Source: Cochliopodium minus
Taxonomy: Eukaryota > Discosea > Himatismenida > Cochliopodiidae
Assembly (NCBI GenBank): GCA_024220525.1
Contig: JAMYWO010000078.1
Span: forward strand, 1 to 10,428
Length of the DNA: 10,428 nt
Reading direction: 5' to 3'
This document shows positions 1-8,506 of the stretch, piece by piece. Under the pieces are notes generated by a model that was given only the letters and a program-made list of their open reading frames with translations, did no database searches and was not told the DNA's origin. Every line of letters starts with the position of its first letter. Position 1 is the stretch's first letter. The position numbers and the translations under genes are program-made.

Positions 1-3000
1 GAACGCCCTTTGAAGTATCTCAGATCAAAGAACCAACCCATCCACTTCTTGTTGTGAGTGATCCCCATCATGAAGTTGTCCATATCCATCACCACTCCTA
101 TTTTGTCTCTGATCAATAAAATCGGATTTTTTGGTTCGTTATTTGGCGTTTTTTCTAATTTATCCAATCCTTTTATTCTGTACCCTTTTTTTTTAAATTT
201 TTATAAAATTTCCATATTTTTTTTTTAATAAGTTTATATTGTCAGAATTTTAAATTGCCAGAATTTTTTTTAAAATTTTTATTTTGATCAAATTATATTT
301 ATTTTTTTATATTTTTTCAATTTTGATTTGTTTATTGTTATTTTCCGAATATTTTTTATTTTGAACTATTTTTTCATTTTTTGCTTTAATTTATTTTTTG
401 TTTTTTATTTTTTTTATTTTATTTTTCTTTTTTTATTTTGATTTAATTTTATAAATATTTTTTATTTTTTACCAGCTCTTGTGATTAAAGTTGTATAAAA
501 GTTGACATTTTTGTCGAGCCAATTATACTCAAGGAACATCTGATTGAAAAACTTTTCAAGTCTCGAATATGGACAACAAGTAAGTAAATGGTTGAAAGCA
601 GCAGGAGAAGGATAATAATCAAAACTTTAAAAACAATTTTTTATTTTTTATTTTTTATTTTATTATTTTTTGTTTTTTATTTTATTTTATTTTATTTTTT
701 TGTTTTTTTAATTAAAGTTTTTTTTATTTTTTTTAATTAAAGTTTTTTTTATTTTTTTTATTTTTTATATTCATTAATTATTTTTTAATTATTATTTTTT
801 TTTAATTTATTTTTTATTTTTTTATTTAAGCAATTTTTTTTTACGTTTTGTGCATTAGGCGGAAATAAAAATAAGCTTCACGGAACATGTTTTTGGAAGA
901 GAAGAGGGAAATGAGGCCTCTGAAAGCAGTTTTGTCAGGTTTTTGCCCATCTCTCAAAATTATTTTCATCACATTCACTGCGTTCAATGCGTCTCCAATC
1001 ATCGAATAATGATAAACAATTGAAGACAATATTTGGAAATCTTTCAAAATAAATTAATTAAATTCAATTAAAAAATAAATAAAATAAATCTAAAAATAAA
1101 AAAAATAAAAAAAATAAAAAATAAATTGAATAAATTTTCTATTAATAAAATGAAATAAGTAAATAATAAAAAAAAAATCCTTCAAAAAAAATGAAAACAG
1201 GAAAAAAAAAGTTTTTTTCAAAGTAATAAAAAACATAAAAATAATAAATGTAAATAAAAAAAAAATTTAAAATTAAAAAATAAAAGTTTTTTTGAAAATA
1301 ATATTGAAAATGAAAAAGAAAAATGTAAAACGAATATATCAAAAAAAAAAAAAAAAAAAAAATGAATAGATATACAAGTATAAGGCTCCATGGATTCACT
1401 TGCCTTGATACCCCACTCAATGGCTTCCTTATGCATGTCCAAATTTCCGTAATACTGCATCATGAGCAAACAAACGTTGGCGTCCATCGGGATGTTGTTG
1501 GCCTGCATCTCCTTCAAGGAGTTCTGAGCTTTGAGGATGGGCTCCTTGCCATTCAAATAAGTGGTCAAGATGATGTGGTAGGTCTTCAAGTTGAAGGCGA
1601 GCCCTTTCTGCTTGATGAGGCGGAGGATTTGCGTGAATCTCTTGCGCTCGTTTTTGTTGGAGACGATCTCCAAGAACTTGTTGAAGAACTCGATGGAAAA
1701 GAGAGAAAGAAGATGATCTGATTTTTTTTTTGGATCGCTATCGATTCTACCATCAGTTTTGGAAATCTCATTATCAATGGAATGTAAATCATTTTTGAAG
1801 GTATTATCATCAAATGAAGAATCGATTTTATTGTTGAAATTATTTTTTGGATCCATTTTATCTACAACAAATTTTTTCTTTCCATTTTCATTTATCAGAT
1901 TTCCATTTATCAGATTTTCATTTATCAGATTTTCATCAAGATTTTCGTTTTTTGATGTGGGGGAGGTGGATCCGATTTTGTTTTCCAAAAAAGAGACACA
2001 TTCATCGTAAAAAAACAAGATGTTCTCCAAATTGCTTTTGTTCTCGTCCACCACGAGGGAGATCTCTTTGAGCCAGTCTCTCTTTGTTTCGTTTTCGGAG
2101 ATTAACTCGAGTATTTCCCTCAAAAAATTGTTGTTTTTGTTTTCAATGCAGTAATACACCATGTTTCTCAAATATTTGTATTCCACTTCCATTCCATTTC
2201 TCCACATAAATTTCAAAATCTTTTTTTTTCCAAACAAAATTTTTTCACAAAATTAAAAAATAAAGAAAAATAAATAAAAAATAAGAAGAAAAATTATAAA
2301 ATATTAGGAAATATCGAAACAAAAATAAGACATAAAAAATAAAATATAAAATACAAAAAATTGAAACAAAAATAAATAAAAAATAAAATACAAAAAATTG
2401 ATGAAAAATTAAATTGAATTAAAAAAGATAAATTAAATTAAAAAATTTTTAAATATAATATTTAAAAAAATAAACAATATAAATGAATGTTAAAGATTAT
2501 ATCAGAAAATATAAGTTATAAGGAAATTTAATAAAAAATGAAAATTAAAATTTATTTTTACTTTTATTGCATCTCGATAGTTCTTCTTGTAACAACATAT
2601 ACTCATGAGTTTGGAAGCAGCTTCATCTCTTTCATTTGTCTCTTGAGAAAGAAGTTTCAAAGAACTTTCTATCTGGTTGGTTTTTTCATACTCCAACAAG
2701 AAATAATTGAAAAAAAGTCTAGAATCTTTCTCATAACCTTTATTTTAAAATCAAAAATAAAAAAATAAAAATAAAAATAAAAAATTAAAAAATTAAAAAA
2801 TTAAAAAATTAAAAAATTAAAAAATTAAAAAATTAAAAAATAAATAAAGTTTAAAATAAAAAAATAAAAAAATAAATAAAAATAATGAAAATAAATAACC
2901 AAAGAATTCTTTTTACCAATTTTTTCAACTTCTTTTAACAAATTTTCTGCTTTATTTATTAATTTCAATTTAATACATAATCCTATGACGGAAGAGTAGA

Positions 3001-3809
3001 CAGATAAAGGAAAGTAATTTTTTCCTAATTTGTCTTTGCATTCGTAGAAAAACTCAACGAACATGGTAGATGTTATTTTTGAAGGTTCTAACCAATTTGC
3101 TCTTGTTGCAATCAAAAATGTTGATTCATTGGGAATAATATCTTTTAACAATAAAAATAAAATTAAAAAATAAAAATAAATAAAATAAAAAAAATAACAA
3201 ACAACAAATAAAATAAAAATAAAAAAATAAAAATAAAAAATAACAAACAAATAAAATAAAAATAAAAACTGACTAATAACAAAAAAAAAATATAAAATAA
3301 AAAAAAAGGAAAAATTGAAATGAAAAAAAATTGACTCAAATCATTTCAAAAATTTTTTGAGTGAATCAAAATTTATATTAAAGATTTATAATTTAAAATT
3401 AAAAAAAAAAATTTTTTTGACCATTATCGAACATCTCCCTCATTATCTCCAATGTTATAGTTAATTTCTTTTTGTTCGCGCAAAATCTCGCAATCTCATT
3501 GTATAACTCTTCACTTATATTCTCATTATTTTCTTTGATTTGTTTATATTGTTGGATCACTCTATCAAAGTCTTTATCCAACATTGCAGAATTTATATTA
3601 TAGATTTTAGGGGTTACATTATCTCTTGGATCTATTGCAGTTTTGGTGAGGAGATATTTATTGTTGAAATTTATTCTCCTCTTCTTTGTATCCATCGAAT
3701 ATCTCGACAATAGCAATTTGATGGGTGATGGATATTTAGATGAGGAGAATATATTCTTCCATATTGTATTCTTTGTGATCCTTTTGTCGATCTTCCTTCT
3801 CATCTTCAT
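1..3809 (-). CDS. Pentatricopeptide-repeat (PPR) protein, multi-exon, 3' end beyond window
   Basis: Seven exons on the minus strand: 3809-3422, 3141-2917, 2737-2562, 2219-1376, 1040-845, 624-473, 184-1. Every intron is GT..AG and the phases (1,1,0,1,2,1) join without a stop, giving about 721 residues before the window edge. Degenerate ~35-residue helical-hairpin repeats run throughout, for example REMFDNDIIPNESTF, EPYTYFQILSSIV, ILRDGQKPDKTAFRGLIS and FDYYPSPAAFNHLLT; several repeats are split by introns, which supports the joins. The start ATG follows an A-rich stretch. The first ~45 residues are rich in K, R and S with few acids (MKMRRKIDKRITKNTIW), like a mitochondrial presequence. Residues ~347-430 are an Asn/Lys/Asp-rich low-complexity linker. 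PPR proteins bind organellar RNA in a base-specific way and act in processing, stability, editing or translation; which transcript is unknown. No editing (DYW) or nuclease domain is visible in the part present. Family is solid; exon edges are inferred by eye. Confidence 0.85.
1041..1375 (-). other. Intron 4 of the PPR gene (335 nt)
   Basis: Starts GTATAT after 1376 and ends GAAAG before 1040. It is nearly pure A on the plus strand (T on the coding strand), with a 20-base A run near 1341-1360. No exon-like segment is visible in it. Confidence 0.75.
1889..1933. repeat. 15-bp tandem repeat inside PPR coding exon
   Basis: Three consecutive copies of a 15-bp unit (CATTTATCAGATTTT on the plus strand, last base varying) at 1889-1903, 1904-1918 and 1919-1933, with decayed copies on either side. 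On the coding strand the unit is in frame and encodes NLINE/NLING pentapeptides within the low-complexity linker of the PPR protein. Because the unit is a multiple of three, copy-number change would not break the frame. Confidence 0.85.
2220..2561 (-). other. Intron 3 of the PPR gene (342 nt)
   Basis: Bounded by GTAAAA (2561) and AAAG (2220). It holds AT-only low-complexity sequence, T-rich on the coding strand, with no open frame of coding composition. Splicing it out joins exon ends in phase 0 (RDAIK to ILKFM). Confidence 0.75.
2779..2842. repeat. 8-bp AT minisatellite in PPR intron 2
   Basis: About seven to eight tandem copies of an AAAAAATT unit lie inside the intron 2738-2916. It is simple-sequence expansion with no coding potential. 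Confidence 0.7.
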
Positions 3810-3956
3810 TTTTTTTTTTAATTTATTTTTCTCAATATTTTATCTTGATAGGATTAATTCAAATATATAATTTTTGTAGCACATAGCAGAAGTACATTTG
3901 CATATTCCAATTTGATGATAGGATCTCAATGATTTCTTTAAAAAATAAAAAAAAAA
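3810..3956. promoter_or_regulatory. Divergent intergenic region, likely bidirectional promoter
   Basis: 147 bp separate the start codon of the minus-strand PPR gene (3809) from that of the plus-strand F-box gene (3957). Both ATGs are immediately preceded by A-rich stretches on their own strand. The middle (about 3870-3940) is less homopolymeric than any intron nearby and is the likely core promoter for both genes. No specific transcription-factor site can be assigned. An ATTTGCAT octamer near 3895 may be chance. Confidence 0.55.
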
Positions 3957-5331
3957 ATGTTGGAATCTACACATAGGATAGCCCTATCTTTAATATTCTC
4001 TTTTATTGATGTCGAAGATATTGCGAGATGTCAAATGGTTTGCAAATTATGGAACAAGGCGGCCAAAAGCGAGGTGGTATGGTATAATTTGTGCAAGAAG
4101 AATGATATAAAGGGTGAGATAACTAATGATAAGGATGAATCAAACTTGAAAAATCATATGGAGAAATTAGAATCAATCTATAAAATCTATGGAAAGGATT
4201 TTTATATTCCAAAGTAAAAAAGTGAAAATAAAAAAAAATAAAAAATAAAAGAAATAATCAAAAAAAAATAAAATTAAAACTAAAATTAAAAATAAAAAAT
4301 AAAATTAAAACTAAAATTAAAAATAAAGATACTTTCCCTCTAGTTTTATTTTTGAAAAGTCAAATTATAATTCTATTTATTTCTTCATCAGTTTTTTTTT
4401 TTAAATATTTTTATAATTTCATTAATTTTTATTTTTTCATTTCACTTCAACATCTATTTTTATTTCTAGTTTTATTTTTTTATTCTTTTTAAATTTTAAT
4501 TTTTTAATATTTAAATATTTTAAAGACCATTTGTTATTGGAAAAACATGGAAAGAAATTTTCTTCAACAACTTTTGCAAACACCTCATCCACCCAAAAAA
4601 AATTCTCCAAAAATTTAGTAAAGAATACAAACAAAAAATAGTGGACAAGAGGTGTAACGAATGCTCTGTTTTGAACATCTGGGTTTGTTTGCATCCTTCT
4701 TGTCATTTTAATGGTTGTTCAAGAACTGATAATTTACATGGTCTTAAACACAATGAAAAAACAAAACATCCCGTCTCTGTAAATTTGAGACAATTAGATT
4801 TTTGGTAAAAAAAATAACATTAAAAATTAAATTTTTAAAATGATAAAAAAATCAAAATTAAAACAAAAAAAAAAAAGAAACAATTAAAAAAATTAAAACA
4901 AAAAAAAAAAAAAATTAATTAAACATTATTGAATAATAAAAATAAATTAAAAAATAACATAAAAATAAAATTTTATTGTTTTGAATTAATTAAATAAAAA
5001 TTCTAAAATGTAAAAAATAAAAAATAATTTAAATAAAAAAAAATTTAAAAATTTAAATTTAATCTAAAAAACAACTAATTAAAATAAAAAATAATTTTTT
5101 TACTTATTAATATTAAATAAATTTTAATTTTTTTTACTTTTTACTTTTTGCTTTTATATGAAAAGGTGTTATGAGTGTGACAGATTTTTGGGAGAATCAC
5201 AAAGTAAGTCGGAGACCAGAAAAATATGGACAATCAGATCTCTCATGCTCTGCGATATCTATTCTCACAGACAAAATTGGATAGAAATGGGTATAAAAGA
5301 ACACGCTGACAAAACATTTTATCACATTTAA
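3957..5331 (+). CDS. F-box protein with C-terminal UBP-type zinc finger
   Basis: Exons 3957-4213, 4526-4804 and 5166-5331 (stop TAA 5329-5331) join in phase as 233 aa; an optional 30-nt exon at 4329-4358 would make 243 aa. Residues ~3-45 are an F-box (HRIALSLIFSFIDVEDIARC then CKLWNKAA and VVWYNL), followed by the usual downstream TWKEIF motif near residue 93. Residues ~129-190 are a UBP-type zinc finger with its full ligand set: CNEC, WVCLHPSC, NGCSR, HGLKH, KHP and FWCYEC. The Arg of GCSR and the Trp and Tyr of WCYEC match positions that hold the free C-terminal Gly-Gly of ubiquitin in USP5 and HDAC6. Predicted role: an SCF subunit that binds Skp1 and senses unanchored ubiquitin or similar C-termini. 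No USP peptidase domain is present, so it is not a deubiquitinase. Domains are seen; substrate and partner roles are inferred. Confidence 0.88.
4214..4525 (+). other. Intron 1 interval of the F-box/ZnF gene (312 nt)
   Basis: Bounded by GTAAAA and TAAAG. The left third is A-rich repeat and the right part T-rich. The stretch 4329-4395 is less biased (CTTTCCCTCT) and may contain a small exon, listed separately. Confidence 0.7.
4329..4358 (+). other. Possible 30-nt cassette exon of the F-box/ZnF gene
   Basis: Preceded by AAAG and followed by GTCAAA, the same unusual donor as PPR exon 1. It enters and leaves in phase 2, so inclusion adds ten residues (YFPSSFIFEK) and skipping leaves the frame intact. 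It is C-richer than the surrounding intron. It could equally be an open stretch by chance. Confidence 0.35.
4805..5165 (+). other. Last intron of the F-box/ZnF gene (361 nt)
   Basis: GTAAAAAA..GAAAAG. It splits the Trp codon of the WCYEC zinc-binding motif (TG|G), so removing it is required to complete the zinc finger. Content is A-rich low complexity, with nothing else visible. Confidence 0.8.
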
Positions 5332-5397
5332 TAAATAAAGAAAAATTGAATATTAAAATTTAAAAAAAAAAAAAAAAAAAATTTTAAATTTTGAATT
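5332..5397. terminator. Convergent 3' intergenic region with poly(A) signals
   Basis: Only 66 bp lie between the stop of the plus-strand F-box/ZnF gene and that of the minus-strand gene. AATAAA hexamers at 5330-5335 and 5334-5339 sit directly at the plus-strand stop. An A run of about 18-20 bases follows. The two 3' UTRs must be tiny or overlap. Confidence 0.5.
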
Positions 5398-7086
5398 TTA
5401 ATTTATTAAACATTGTTTTTTGTCTTCGATAAATTTATTAACATCGTTGTTTTTTTCTTTAATTTCTTTTTCTTGAGGGAGAGAATTGTTTTGTAAATAA
5501 ATTTCGCTAAGAAAAGTCAAAATTTTGAAGATGATGGGTTTTGGAATTTTATTTTGGTGAAATTTCCGATAAAGAAGCATCACCATCACTGTTTTTCTGA
5601 AAATCGAACCGTATAATCTGTCTGATTCTTCATTTGGCTCCCATGCTTCCTTTAAGATTATCACTCCTATTTTTGCCAACATTTGAATTGATAAAGTCTT
5701 AAACAATTCATCTATATTGAGTCCTGTTTTGGATGATGTTTTCTTATAAAATATAAATAAAAATAAAATAAAAATAAAAATAAATAAAATAAATAAAATA
5801 AATAAAATAAATAAAATAAATAAAAATAAAATATAAAAATAAAATAATGAAAAGTCGAGAAAATTTACTCTTGCATTCCTTCTTCTCTGTAGTGGGAATA
5901 ATATGGGCTAAAAAATTGTGAAAAACAGATTATTATTTAATGAAAAAATTTTTTTTTTTCAAACAATTACCTTTCTGTTATCACGAACCGATTTTTAAAA
6001 TTTTAAAATTTTTAAATTTCTTTTTTAAAATTTTTTTTTTCTTACGAGAATACGAGGAGATGTTCTCAATCATATTCGTTTCTATGTGTGATTTTTCAAG
6101 GGATGGATAAATCAGAGGAATGCTGTTCTTTTGGGGGTGTTCGGAGCAGTAAAAGCTGATTGCATCACCTACATAATTTTGTTTTAATAATTTTACTTTT
6201 AAAAAAAATTAAATTTAATTTTTTATTTATATTTTTACATTTTTTATTATTTAATGAATTATTTTAGTTTAAAGTTTTTATTTTTTATAAATTTTCGTTG
6301 ATTTTTTTTTTTAAAACCATAAACGTAAGTGAACGGATTTTTCTCTTCTTCGACAGGCGAATACTTCTTCAAAAAAGTTTTGTTGCAAGTGGCACAAACA
6401 CAACAATTTTTGCAGAATGATTCTTCCAACTCATAGCAATTGAATCTTTATTATTATTATTTTTTTTAATTTTTTTTTTTTTTATAGTCGAACGAAATCA
6501 AAGATTTTTTTTTTTTTTTTACGCAGTTCCCCAATGACCACCTTTTGATAATTTTAAAATTTTAAAAAAATTATTCAAATAATCTTAGAATAATCTTAAA
6601 ATAATAATATTGAATTGAAATAATCAAAAATTATTTTTTACAATTAAAACACTTGAAGTTTAGTTCGGGTTTTTTTCTGAAAGCACTTTTGATATTCTAA
6701 TTGAAATTTTTTTTTTTTTTTTTTTTTTATTTTTCGTTTTATTTTTTATTTTATTTTTTACGTATCTCCCAATGTCGATCCCCACTGAATATATTGGGTT
6801 GGAGTGTTTCAAATAAAAGTGGAAAAACTTGTTAATTGCGTACCTAAATATTAGATAATAAAAAAAAATAAAATAATAAAAAATAAAATAAAAAAAATTA
6901 AAAATAAAAATTATATAAAATAAAAAAATCAATAAAAAAAAAAAATGTAAAGATTATTTGCTTTTAACCAATCCTCCAAATTTGCACAAGTCCTCAAATC
7001 ATTTTGGGCGATGTTGAAAGGCAGTTTCATTGTATCTTTTATTTTTGAATTGAAAAAAAGATTTTTCCATATTCTGGAGTCTCTTC
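5398..7086 (-). CDS. 3' part of oxygenase/F-box gene: F-box tail, Cys-rich region, C-terminus
   Basis: Exons 7086-6969, 6843-6762, 6696-6642, 6541-6523, 6445-6318, 6168-6054, 5908-5869 and 5742-5398 (stop TAA 5400-5398). Phases 2,0,1,2,1,2,0 all match. The first exon begins in phase 1 with RDSRIWKNLFF, the sequence expected right after an F-box, and fits the phase-1 end of the F-box exon at 9225-9347, not the physically nearest exon at 7485. In the 634-residue model, residues 417-446 are a Cys-rich cluster (CFNC-GH..C..C..CC.C..C) with C476 and H479 further on, probably zinc-binding, family unknown. Before it lies SVGIDIGRYNIKSAF, loosely like an actin/Hsp70 phosphate loop. The last 115 residues are helical with an IPKPIIFKILTFL segment, and the chain ends KKQCLIN. 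The 6054 donor was chosen over 6046 because only it keeps phase with the last exon. Confidence 0.78.
6523..6541 (-). other. 19-nt microexon completing a CxxC motif
   Basis: CAAAAG precedes it and GTAAAA follows. It enters in phase 1 and leaves in phase 2, so skipping it would shift the frame. Joined to its neighbours it reads C-F-N-C-G-H-W-G-T-A, with the second Cys codon split across the junction. The fit of both phases and the creation of a CxxC pair support it. Confidence 0.6.
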
Positions 7087-7242
7087 CTATAGATTATTTG
7101 ATGAAATTTATTATATCAATTTTTGAAAGGTAAAAAATTTTTTTTTTTATTTTATATTTTACATTTTTTATTTATTTTTTATTTTTTATTTTTTATTTTT
7201 TTTATTTTTATTTTTTATTATTTTTTTTTTATTTTTATTTTT

Positions 7243-7289
7243 ATTTTATTTTTTATTTTTTATTTTTTATTTCAAATTTTTTATTTCAA
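7243..7289. repeat. 47-bp AT repeat, copy 1 (identical to 9125-9172)
   Basis: The last 47 bases before the N at 7290 are, by eye, identical to a stretch ending at 9172. Both end in an ATTTCAAATTTTTT unit repeated about every 14 bases. The shared stretch is long enough to join or confuse assembly paths. Confidence 0.8.
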
Positions 7290-7290
7290 N
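7290..7290. other. Single-N assembly gap 1
   Basis: One ambiguous base between a T-rich and an A-rich repeat. In a sequence with only two N, each at a repeat change, a joined contig end of unknown length is more likely than a miscalled base. Confidence 0.7.
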
Positions 7291-7362
7291 ATGAATAAAA
7301 TGAATAAAATGAATAAAATGAATAAAATGAATAAAATGAATAAAATGAATAAAATGAATAAA
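7291..7362. repeat. 9-bp minisatellite (AATAAAATG) beside gap
   Basis: About eight perfect tandem copies of AATAAAATG directly after the N. They drift into AAATAAAAT variants to 7470. The same unit fills the right end of the window (10345-10428). Confidence 0.9.
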
Positions 7363-7484
7363 ATAAACAAAATAAATAAAATAAAATGATTTAATAAAAT
7401 AAAATCAATAAAATAAATAAAATAAATAAAACAAATAAAATAAATAAAATAAATAAAAAGAAAATGATGATAAATAATTTTTAC

Positions 7485-8152
7485 CAAGGACCATCAATAT
7501 GCCCTTGAAAACAAGCTCCTTCTTCGTACTTGGAGAACTTGAAGCATTGATTGAGACCCCTCACTTTCCATGTTCCCTCATTTCCGAAACCTACAGGCTT
7601 GATAAGCAGTAAGTCTTCTTCGGTGAAGCATTTTTGCAATCTTTTCCACACTCCTGTCGAAAGGTCCTCATCAATAACCAATATTCTAGTTTTTACAAAA
7701 AATAATGGTTGATAAATAATAAAAATAAAACAAAAATAAATTGAAATAAAAAAAAAAAAAAAAATTTTTTAAAAAAAATAATGATTGATTAAAATCAAAA
7801 ATAAAATTATAAAATTACATTAAATTGAAAAAAATTAGTATAAAATTATTTTAAAAAAAATTATAAAATAAAAGATGAAATTTTTGTTACGTATGACTTC
7901 CTCTGTATTCTTTTTCAAATTGCATAGAGAGGTCTTCATAACCCACTTTGTTAGTTTGTTGGATATAGTAGTTGCACTCTTCTTCGGAGAGCAGGTTGTC
8001 AATGGTGAAGACAGTGTTTCCCTCCACGTCAAAGTTGACACGGGAGGATGGATCGAAAGAAGTATGCTCCTCTTGCTTCTTAATACTTTCCAAGGTGTCG
8101 ATCATTTTGAAGTTCCTTGGGGATGTCCACAACATTTCTTTTACGTGGGCAA
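7485..8152 (-). CDS. 5' part of 2OG-Fe(II) oxygenase/F-box gene, N-terminal half of the oxygenase domain
   Basis: Exons 8152-7891 and 7685-7485, joined in phase 2. The ATG at 8135 gives MLWTSPRNFK; a strong T-tract plus AG just before 8152 shows that the exon starts there, so the ATG either follows a 5'UTR intron or is internal. The sequence has the start of a P4H-like double-stranded beta-helix: IDNLLSEEECNYYIQQ (helix), VIDEDLSTGVWKRLQ, then FKFSKYEEGACFQGHIDGPW with the HxD iron ligands (H144, D146 if counted from 8135). These enzymes use Fe(II), O2 and 2-oxoglutarate to hydroxylate, usually proline in this branch. No signal peptide is seen, so a cytosolic or nuclear enzyme is likely. The exon ends TG| in phase 2, fitting the G-GTG start at 10262 and not the next exon downstream as printed (7086). 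Confidence 0.85.
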
Positions 8153-8506
8153 CTAAAAAAAAAAAAAAAAAATTTGAGAAAATGAAACATTGAAAATTTT
8201 TTTGTGAGAATTTAATCTACTCGATATAATCTGTATCAATTTTATATCAACATTAGATATTATTATATTATTAATAAACAATGAGGATCATATTATCATA
8301 TGTTGAAGAATATTGATCCTTTATCGTTGATAACAAATTTTCATTTCAGAAGAAATGATTGAGAAAAGAAATATTTCAAATTGAAATTTAAAATAAAAAA
8401 TAGATTAAAAAAAAATCCTAAGATAATCCATTATTGTATAAAAATAGAAAATTATTAAAATAAAAAAGACAAAAACAAGTATTAAAAATAAAAAAAAACT
8501 TTTTAC
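8153..8506. other. Non-coding interval: long intron or intergenic promoter region
   Basis: 354 bp. On the minus strand it begins GTAAAA and ends in ~19 T plus AG, and its flanking exons are phase-compatible (1 then 2 nt), so it can be one intron. However 8200-8400 is much less homopolymeric than any sure intron and resembles the divergent promoter at 3810-3956, so it could instead separate two genes. A short alternative terminal exon (8318-8296, ending in TGA) is possible for the upstream gene. Confidence 0.5.
8284..8320. repeat. Imperfect inverted repeat (hairpin) in non-coding interval
   Basis: Left arm AGGATCATATT (8284-8294) and right arm AATATTGATCCT (8309-8320) pair over 11 bp with one bulged A. 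The 14-nt loop contains the palindrome CATATG. Role unknown: protein-binding site, RNA hairpin or chance. Confidence 0.6.

Larger units (their letters stand above)
7087..7484 (-). other. AT-only intronic sequence with assembly gap
   Basis: A T-rich block (7135-7289) abuts a single N at 7290, followed by A-rich tandem repeats (7291-7470). No exon is visible. As printed this would be one intron from 7485 to 7086, but the phases of its flanking exons do not match (2 versus 1), so it is better read as two intron ends brought together at the gap. Confidence 0.75.

Noticed and set aside
1-184. VVMDMDNFMMGI near the window edge resembling the start of a NYN nuclease domain, hence a PRORP-type RNase P.
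   Set aside because: The segment fits better as another degenerate PPR hairpin (WMGWFFDLRYFKGR) and lacks the DGANV-type motif. The decisive downstream sequence is outside the window.
1362-1721. 119-residue plus-strand open frame.
   Set aside because: Antisense shadow of the PPR exon 1376-2219; no domain and no splice context.
4437-4706. 89-residue minus-strand open frame.
   Set aside because: It lies opposite the zinc-finger exon, whose plus-strand reading has a complete set of zinc ligands.
5695-5742. KTSSKTGLNIDELFKTL looks like the G5 (SAK) region of a Rab/Ras GTPase.
   Set aside because: No P-loop, switch II or NKxD motif can be found in any phase-compatible upstream exon, and the exon joins cleanly to the Cys-rich protein. 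The resemblance is taken as chance.
5969-5996. Minus-strand segment reading NRFVITE or SVRDNRK before a GT, as an extra exon.
   Set aside because: There is no AG acceptor before it within the open stretch. The neighbouring exons join in phase without it when the donor at 6054 is used.
6112-6168. Gene end at a TGA (6114-6112) if the donor after ACT TAC (6321) is used, giving VMQSAFTAPNT...
   Set aside because: The frame entered with the donor at 6318 stays open through the whole coding-like exon and continues in phase to the last exon, so the early stop is less likely.
6953-7128. A plus-strand open stretch with AG and GT edges (LFAFNQSSKFAQVLK..) opposite exon 6969-7086.
   Set aside because: It has no neighbouring plus-strand exons and no recognisable domain. 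The minus strand gives an F-box continuation with both phases matching.
7291-7380. Regular short repeats suggestive of a CRISPR array.
   Set aside because: The units are 9 bp, directly abutting, without spacers, in eukaryotic intron sequence.
7123-7389. Open frame ending in repeated MNK tripeptides.
   Set aside because: It is a translation of intron minisatellite and crosses an N; simple repeat, not protein.
7875-8156. 93-residue plus-strand open frame.
   Set aside because: Antisense shadow of the oxygenase exon 7891-8152.
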